Source: Micromonospora parathelypteridis
GTDB lineage: Bacteria; Actinomycetota; Actinomycetes; Mycobacteriales; Micromonosporaceae
Direction of reading: 5' to 3'
DNA: 64,000 nucleotides
Assembly (NCBI RefSeq): GCF_014201145.1
Contig: NZ_JACHDP010000001.1
Span: forward strand, 1,240,001-1,304,000
Both the position numbers and the translations under genes were made by a program. The notes beneath the pieces are model-generated. The model saw only the letters and a list, made by a program, of their open reading frames with translations. It had not been told where the DNA came from and made no database searches. This document shows positions 61,140 to 64,000 of this stretch, in pieces (within the stretch, counting starts at the first letter, position 1; each line of letters begins with the position of its first letter).

Positions 61140-62672
61140 GTGCGACGAGTTCTCACGGCGGCCACCGCCGCCCTGACCCTCACCACCGCCGGCACCATGC
61201 TCGCCGGCACCCCTGGCCAGGCCGCCCCGACCGGCTGGGGCCGTCCTGTCGTCACCGTGGCGCCGCAACCCGGCGCGCCCGGCCTGGGCGACAGCTACTT
61301 CCCCGACTACGGCAACGGCGGCTACGACGTCGAGCACTACGACGTCCGGCTGCGCTACGACCCGGCGACCGACCAGCTCAGCGGCACCACCACCATCCTC
61401 GCCACCGCCACCGAGGACCTCTCCGCCTTCAACCTGGACTTCCTGCTCGACGTCGAGTCGGTACGGGTCAATGGCTGGGCGGCGAGCACCAGCACCGCGG
61501 GTGTGCACGAGTTGGTGGTCACCCCGGCCCGCACGGTGACCCGGGGCCAGGAGCTCACCATCGTGGTGCGCTACGCCGGCATCCCGTCGGAGACCCTGGT
61601 CGGCGGCTACACCGGCTGGACGCGTACCGACGACGGCGCGCTGGCGGTCAACGAGCCCGAGTCGGCGTGGTGGTGGTTCCCGAGCAACGACCACCCACTG
61701 GACAAGGCCACCTTCGACGTCTCGGTGTCGGTGCCCACCGGCGTCGAGGTGATCAGCAACGGCGTGCAGCCGCGGCCACCGCTGGCCGAGGCCGGCAACC
61801 GCACCCGGTGGATCTGGCGGACCACCTCCCCCACCGCCACCTACCTGGCCTTCATGGCCATCGGCCAGTACGAGATCGTCAGCGACACCGCCCCGAGCGG
61901 CCTGCCGGTGATCAACGCGTACAGCACCTCACTGGGCGAGCTCGGGCCGGCCGCGAGGGCCAGCATCGGGCGGACCGCCGAGATCGTCGACTGGGAGAGC
62001 GGGATCTTCGGCCCGTACCCGTTCGAGGCGCAGGGCGGCGTCGCCGGTCCGCTCGACGGCATCGGCTTCGCGCTGGAGACGCAGACCCGACCGGTGTACG
62101 GGCCGGGCTACTGGCGACGCGGCGCCAACACGTACGTGGTGGCACACGAGAACGCGCACCAGTGGTTCGGTGACTCGGTCTCGGTGGCCGGGTGGAGCGA
62201 CATCTGGCTGAACGAGGGCTTCGCCTCGTACGCCGAGTGGCTCTGGTCGGACGAGCAGGGCGAGGGCACCGCGCAGGAATTGTTCGACTTCACCTATGCC
62301 AGCTACCCGGCCGACGACGAGTTCTGGCAGGTGCTGCCCGGTGACCCGGGTGCCAACCGGGTCTTCGACGGTGCCGTCTACGACCGGGGCGCGATGACCC
62401 TGCACCAGCTGCGGCTGGCCGTGGGTGACGACGCGTTCTTCGAGATCCTGCCGGCCTGGACGGCCGAGCGTCGGTACGGCAACGGCACCATCGCGCAGTT
62501 CCAGGAACTGGCCGAACGGATCTCCGGTCTGGACCTGGACGACCTGTTCACCACCTGGTTGTTCACCGCCGGCCGACCCGACGTGGCCACCGCCGCGCGC
62601 AAGGCCACCCCGCCGACCGAGCCGAAGTCCTGGGCCAAGATCCGCGAGTCGCACCGCCTGCTGTCGCACTAG
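61140..62672 (+). CDS. Secreted M1 family metallopeptidase
   Basis: A 510-residue secreted gluzincin. Signal peptide ~1-28 (VLTAATAALTLTTAGTMLAG). The N-terminal beta domain starts GYDVEHYDVRLRYDP. The zinc site is HENAH in VVAHENAHQWFGDSVSV, with the third ligand Glu in IWLNEGFASYAEW; the catalytic Glu is in HEN. The exopeptidase GAMEN motif is replaced by IGFALETQTRP, as in other actinobacterial secreted members. The C-terminal helical domain is short. GTG 61140 has GGAGGGAG eight bases upstream; ATG 61122 is possible. It is divergent from the receptor-like gene. Confidence 0.92.
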   Translation: MRRVLTAATAALTLTTAGTMLAGTPGQAAPTGWGRPVVTVAPQPGAPGLGDSYFPDYGNGGYDVEHYDVRLRYDPATDQLSGTTTILATATEDLSAFNLDFLLDVESVRVNGWAASTSTAGVHELVVTPARTVTRGQELTIVVRYAGIPSETLVGGYTGWTRTDDGALAVNEPESAWWWFPSNDHPLDKATFDVSVSVPTGVEVISNGVQPRPPLAEAGNRTRWIWRTTSPTATYLAFMAIGQYEIVSDTAPSGLPVINAYSTSLGELGPAARASIGRTAEIVDWESGIFGPYPFEAQGGVAGPLDGIGFALETQTRPVYGPGYWRRGANTYVVAHENAHQWFGDSVSVAGWSDIWLNEGFASYAEWLWSDEQGEGTAQELFDFTYASYPADDEFWQVLPGDPGANRVFDGAVYDRGAMTLHQLRLAVGDDAFFEILPAWTAERRYGNGTIAQFQELAERISGLDLDDLFTTWLFTAGRPDVATAARKATPPTEPKSWAKIRESHRLLSH

Positions 62673-62803
62673 GGATCCGGTGTGGACTGGAAGGGCTCGC
62701 CGCCCCTGCGGCGGGCCCTTCCAGCTCGCCGGTGGCCCAGTCTCTCCGGCATCCCGCTGTTCTCCCGGGCTGCGGACCGGCGACCGACCACTGCAGTGCT
62801 CGC

Positions 62804-62870
62804 CTGTAGAGCTGCCCCAGAAATGGGGCGATGGCGATGACGGCGGCCCATATCTGGGGCAGCTCTACAG
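62804..62870. repeat. 24-bp inverted repeat after the M1 peptidase gene
   Basis: Arms 62804-62827 and 62847-62870 match at 23 of 24 positions (CTGTAGAGCTGCCCCAGA.ATGGG) around a 19-base loop. It lies between convergent genes, but 130 bp after the peptidase stop, far for a terminator. No other gene is seen in 62673-62923. Confidence 0.9.
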
Positions 62871-62923
62871 GCATCCGTCGGGGGTGTTGTGACCCACCGG
62901 GCCGAGGGCCTGGAGAGCCCCGA

Positions 62924-63439
62924 TCAGGAAGTCGCTGGGACACCTGTCGCCGCAGCCGTGCTCGCTTCGATGGCCCGGATGTGTCGGTAGGCGAACCAGA
63001 GCGGTGGGAACGCCCCGACCGCGAAGGAGAGGTCGATGAGCGTCCAGAACCAGGGGATGTCCCGGATCGGGCCACAGATCACCGCCAGTGGGATGATGCC
63101 CGCGCAGGCGATCATGCCGACCTGCACCACCCAGACGTTGCGCACCGGGTCGCGCAGCGGCCCCCAGAACGCCACCGCCAGCACCAGATGGGCGAAGGCC
63201 AGCCAGTCGGTGCCGTAGAGCAGGAACGGATAGTCCGCGTCGGCGGTCACGAGCCCGGTGTGCACCCGCTCGATCCAGTCGACCAGGGCGGGCAGTTGGC
63301 CGGCGAGCGGATCCAGCGCGCGCAGCAGCCAGCGCACCTCGATCTCCAGCGGGAACGCGGTGGCACCACTCAGGAAGAGTCCGATCAGCACGATCCACAG
63401 CCACCGGCGGGTCCGCCGTAGCCGCTCCTCGATGTCCAT
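62924..63439 (-). CDS. Four-helix integral membrane protein of unknown function
   Basis: A 171-residue protein, not recognised. Helices are at ~13-30 (WLWIVLIGLFLSGATAF), ~78-97 (LAFAHLVLAVAFWGPL), ~104-122 (VVQVGMIACAGIIPLAVICG) and ~128-148 (FWTLIDLSFAVGAFPPLWFA). Between the first two is a ~45-residue polar loop with ADADYPFLLYGTDW. The N-terminus is basic (RLRRTRR), so it is probably cytoplasmic. Start ATG at 63439. No operon partner is clear. Confidence 0.75.
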   Translation of the reverse strand: MDIEERLRRTRRWLWIVLIGLFLSGATAFPLEIEVRWLLRALDPLAGQLPALVDWIERVHTGLVTADADYPFLLYGTDWLAFAHLVLAVAFWGPLRDPVRNVWVVQVGMIACAGIIPLAVICGPIRDIPWFWTLIDLSFAVGAFPPLWFAYRHIRAIEASTAAATGVPATS

Positions 63440-63508
63440 GATCGCAGCGTAACGATGATCTTCGTGGCGGTTGGTCCCGCAGAGCGGCCGCCGGGCGTGA
63501 CCGCTGTC

Positions 63509-64000
63509 TCAGCGGCGCGCCGCCGGGCCGGCCGTGGCCAACTCCTCGAGCCGGACCGAGCCCAACCGAACCCCGCCGGGCCCGGCGGGCGCGACGACAC
63601 AGACCGCCCCGGTCGGCCGGACGATGCGGGCCGCCCTCCAGGCCACTCGTCGTACCGGATGGCGGGGCCGCGGCACGACCAGCGTGAGGGTCGTCGCGCG
63701 GGCGCGCTGGCGGTCCAGGGCGGCCGCCGCGACGACCGTGGCGATCGCCGCGACAGCGCCGGCGAGCACGAGCGTCTGGCGCGGCCCGGCGTGTTCGGCG
63801 AGCCAGCCGAGCAGCGGAGCGCCGACCGCGGCGGAGACCGAGCCGGTGACCGCCAGCGCGGCGAGCACCCGGCCCCGCATCGCGCCGTCGGTGTCGAGTT
63901 GGACGCGGGTACCGACGGTGGTGTCGATGACGACCGCGGCGGCGGCGATCGGCAGGATCACCGCGGCGAAGCTCCAGGTGCCCGGTGCGAGGCCGGCGAC
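63509..64000 (-). CDS. MFS transporter, C-terminal part
   Basis: Last ~163 codons of a transporter whose frame runs past the window edge (in-frame codons continue to 64000). VIDTTVGTRVQLDTDGAMRG then GAPLLGWLAEHAGPRQTLVL are typical of the second-half loop and helices of enterobactin-exporter-like MFS proteins. The C-terminal ~75 residues after the last helix are basic and then Gly/Pro/Ala-rich, longer than usual. Substrate unknown. Confidence 0.75.
   Translation of the reverse strand, partial: VAGLAPGTWSFAAVILPIAAAAVVIDTTVGTRVQLDTDGAMRGRVLAALAVTGSVSAAVGAPLLGWLAEHAGPRQTLVLAGAVAAIATVVAAAALDRQRARATTLTLVVPRPRHPVRRVAWRAARIVRPTGAVCVVAPAGPGGVRLGSVRLEELATAGPAARR

Overview
The window is high-GC actinobacterial chromosome, most like Micromonospora or a close relative in the Micromonosporaceae. 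The signs are many GTG starts, several promoters sitting directly on start codons, an Scr1-type HTH/DUF5753 regulator, DUF3140 and DUF6244 genes, and a housekeeping order shared with other actinomycetes. The markers pyk-tesB, pdtaR, polA, rpsA, coaE and uvrB all lie in one ~34 kb stretch, as they do in compact form around Rv1617-Rv1633 of Mycobacterium tuberculosis (from memory). I see no insertion sequence, integrase, prophage or CRISPR array.

Layout. 1-1304: muropeptide recycling (epimerase C-terminus plus NlpC/P60 endopeptidase). 1342-2560: TerC behind a Mn2+-type yybP-ykoY riboswitch. 2667-4483: NAD salvage, pnuC-nadR, translationally coupled. 4558-7418: small monooxygenase, HTH/DUF5753 regulator, VOC protein and AraC regulator, with odd tandem repeats that repeat the stop codons of two genes. 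7495-15101: uvrB, a divergent membrane protein with a duplicated domain, the coaE-GrpB fusion and rpsA. 15528-17585: methyltransferase, Uma2, DUF2945 and DUF3140. 17741-20440: polA. 20576-25565: complete branched-chain amino-acid ABC operon livJHMGF, with a hairpin after livJ.

25931-31663: lipoprotein, PdtaR-like ANTAR regulator, tRNA-Leu(CAA), an NAD(P)-binding protein, a divergent trans-sulfuration enzyme/Lrp pair and a luciferase-like oxidoreductase. 31864-35822: secreted CBM2-PL11 rhamnogalacturonan lyase and a divergent PLP decarboxylase, with a LacI-type operator between them. 36086-37965: Rrf2 regulator and TauE/SafE permease separated by six 35-bp tandem repeats. 38222-44414: YceI, tesB-pyk, FAD oxidoreductase, YciI-like protein and aldo/keto reductase. 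44440-49561: EACC1-like protein, M48 membrane protease, secreted lipase and a pentapeptide-repeat membrane protein. 49570-51836: TetR/MFS efflux pair with three palindromic operators. 51946-54185: SEC-C protein and an XRE/methionine aminopeptidase divergent pair.

54345-60960 holds the best candidate for an undescribed system: a large membrane receptor (degenerate NTPase-like cytoplasmic half, one membrane helix, periplasmic-binding-protein-like sensor), a multi-domain FtsK/SpoIIIE ATPase, a coiled-coil/three-helix membrane protein and a small helical DUF6244 protein, all on one strand. The window ends with a secreted M1 peptidase, a four-helix membrane protein and the C-terminus of an MFS transporter.

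A recurring non-coding theme is long, nearly perfect inverted repeats (arms of 22-25 bp) between genes at 13332, 17648, 35881 and 62804. The first and third are copies of the same element, and both are preceded by a GC-rich short tandem repeat.
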